In this document: positions 5,113 to 5,114 of the stretch, in pieces
Numbering within the stretch: position 1 is the first letter of the stretch
Layout of the letters: each line of letters begins with the position of its first letter
Assembly (NCBI GenBank): GCA_946183625.1
Contig: CAMHCL010000112.1
Coordinates: forward strand, 1-5,114
Length of the DNA: 5,114 bases
DNA from: an uncultured Lachnospiraceae bacterium
GTDB lineage: Bacteria; Bacillota; Clostridia; Lachnospirales; Lachnospiraceae
Direction of reading: 5' to 3'
Made by a program: the position numbers and the translations under genes
Notes under the pieces: model-generated
Told to the model about the DNA's origin: nothing
Database searches by the model: none
Seen by the model: only the letters and a program-made list of their open reading frames with translations

Positions 5113-5114
5113 TA

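Larger units (their letters stand above)
4215..5114 (-). pseudogene. Composite upstream surface-protein gene (Big2-Big2-X2-anchor), partial, broken by one frameshift
   Basis: The frames 5112-4843 and about 4862-4215 together reproduce, domain for domain, the C-terminal half of the neighbouring gene at 1061-2158. The change of frame lies near 4866-4862, in an ACAC tract. Adding back two bases (AC) gives Pro-Glu-Asn-Thr-Arg-Asn-Ser-Leu-Tyr-Tyr, which aligns without gaps to Pro-Glu-Tyr-Ser-Arg-Tyr-Asp-Phe-Tyr-Tyr in the paralog. The N-terminal part is outside the window; a CotH domain there is likely by analogy but not seen. As read, the first frame ends with TGA at 4845-4843, eight codons after the Pro of the junction, and would lose the wall anchor. 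A sequencing indel remains possible. Confidence 0.7.

Noticed and set aside
1..5114. CRISPR array, tRNA or rRNA gene, or transposase
   Set aside because: No regularly spaced short repeats, cloverleaf-like sequence, rRNA motifs or transposase-like protein were seen on either strand.

Overview
The window looks like a chromosomal stretch from a low-to-moderate GC Firmicute, most probably a gut or rumen Lachnospiraceae (Butyrivibrio-like). This rests on the SecG sequence, the Nif11-type leader with a double-glycine end, the Big2 plus X2-like surface modules ending in an SPKTGD anchor, strong AGGAGG ribosome sites and A/T-rich intergenic DNA. The genus is an inference. Every convincing gene lies on the minus strand, so transcription runs from the right end of the window to the left.

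Right half (about 5114 to 1061): two tandem paralogous surface-protein genes, 57 bp apart. The upstream one (5114 to 4215) enters the window inside a Big2 domain and continues through a second Big2 domain, an X2-like domain, an acidic/lysine linker and an SPKTGD-TM-basic tail anchor. The downstream one (4158 to 1061) has a signal peptide, a beta-rich module, a complete CotH-kinase-like domain, two Big2 domains, the same X2-like domain and the same anchor. Each copy is interrupted by its own frameshift: near 4862-4866 in the upstream copy, and near 2173 in the downstream copy. Restoring one base in the downstream copy gives a 1032-residue multidomain protein. Restoring two bases in the upstream copy makes it align with its paralog without gaps across the junction. 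The shifts differ in position and direction, so I read them as independent indels (gene decay, phase variation or read errors) rather than one programmed frameshift.

Middle (976 to 575): a single-gene unit encoding a Nif11-type RiPP/bacteriocin precursor, with an 82-residue leader ending in Gly-Gly and a 51-residue core carrying two CxxxGxG motifs. It has a plausible promoter and its own rho-independent terminator. No modification enzyme or exporter is visible in the window.

Left end: secG (430 to 218), the small SecYEG subunit, with a good extended -10 promoter, a GTG start and a terminator right after the stop. Beyond it is the first 32 codons of an unrecognised gene (98 to 1) behind its own probable promoter. 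A speculative link is that Sec-dependent surface proteins, a secreted peptide and a Sec subunit sit together, but the separate promoters and terminators argue that the left three genes are independent units.
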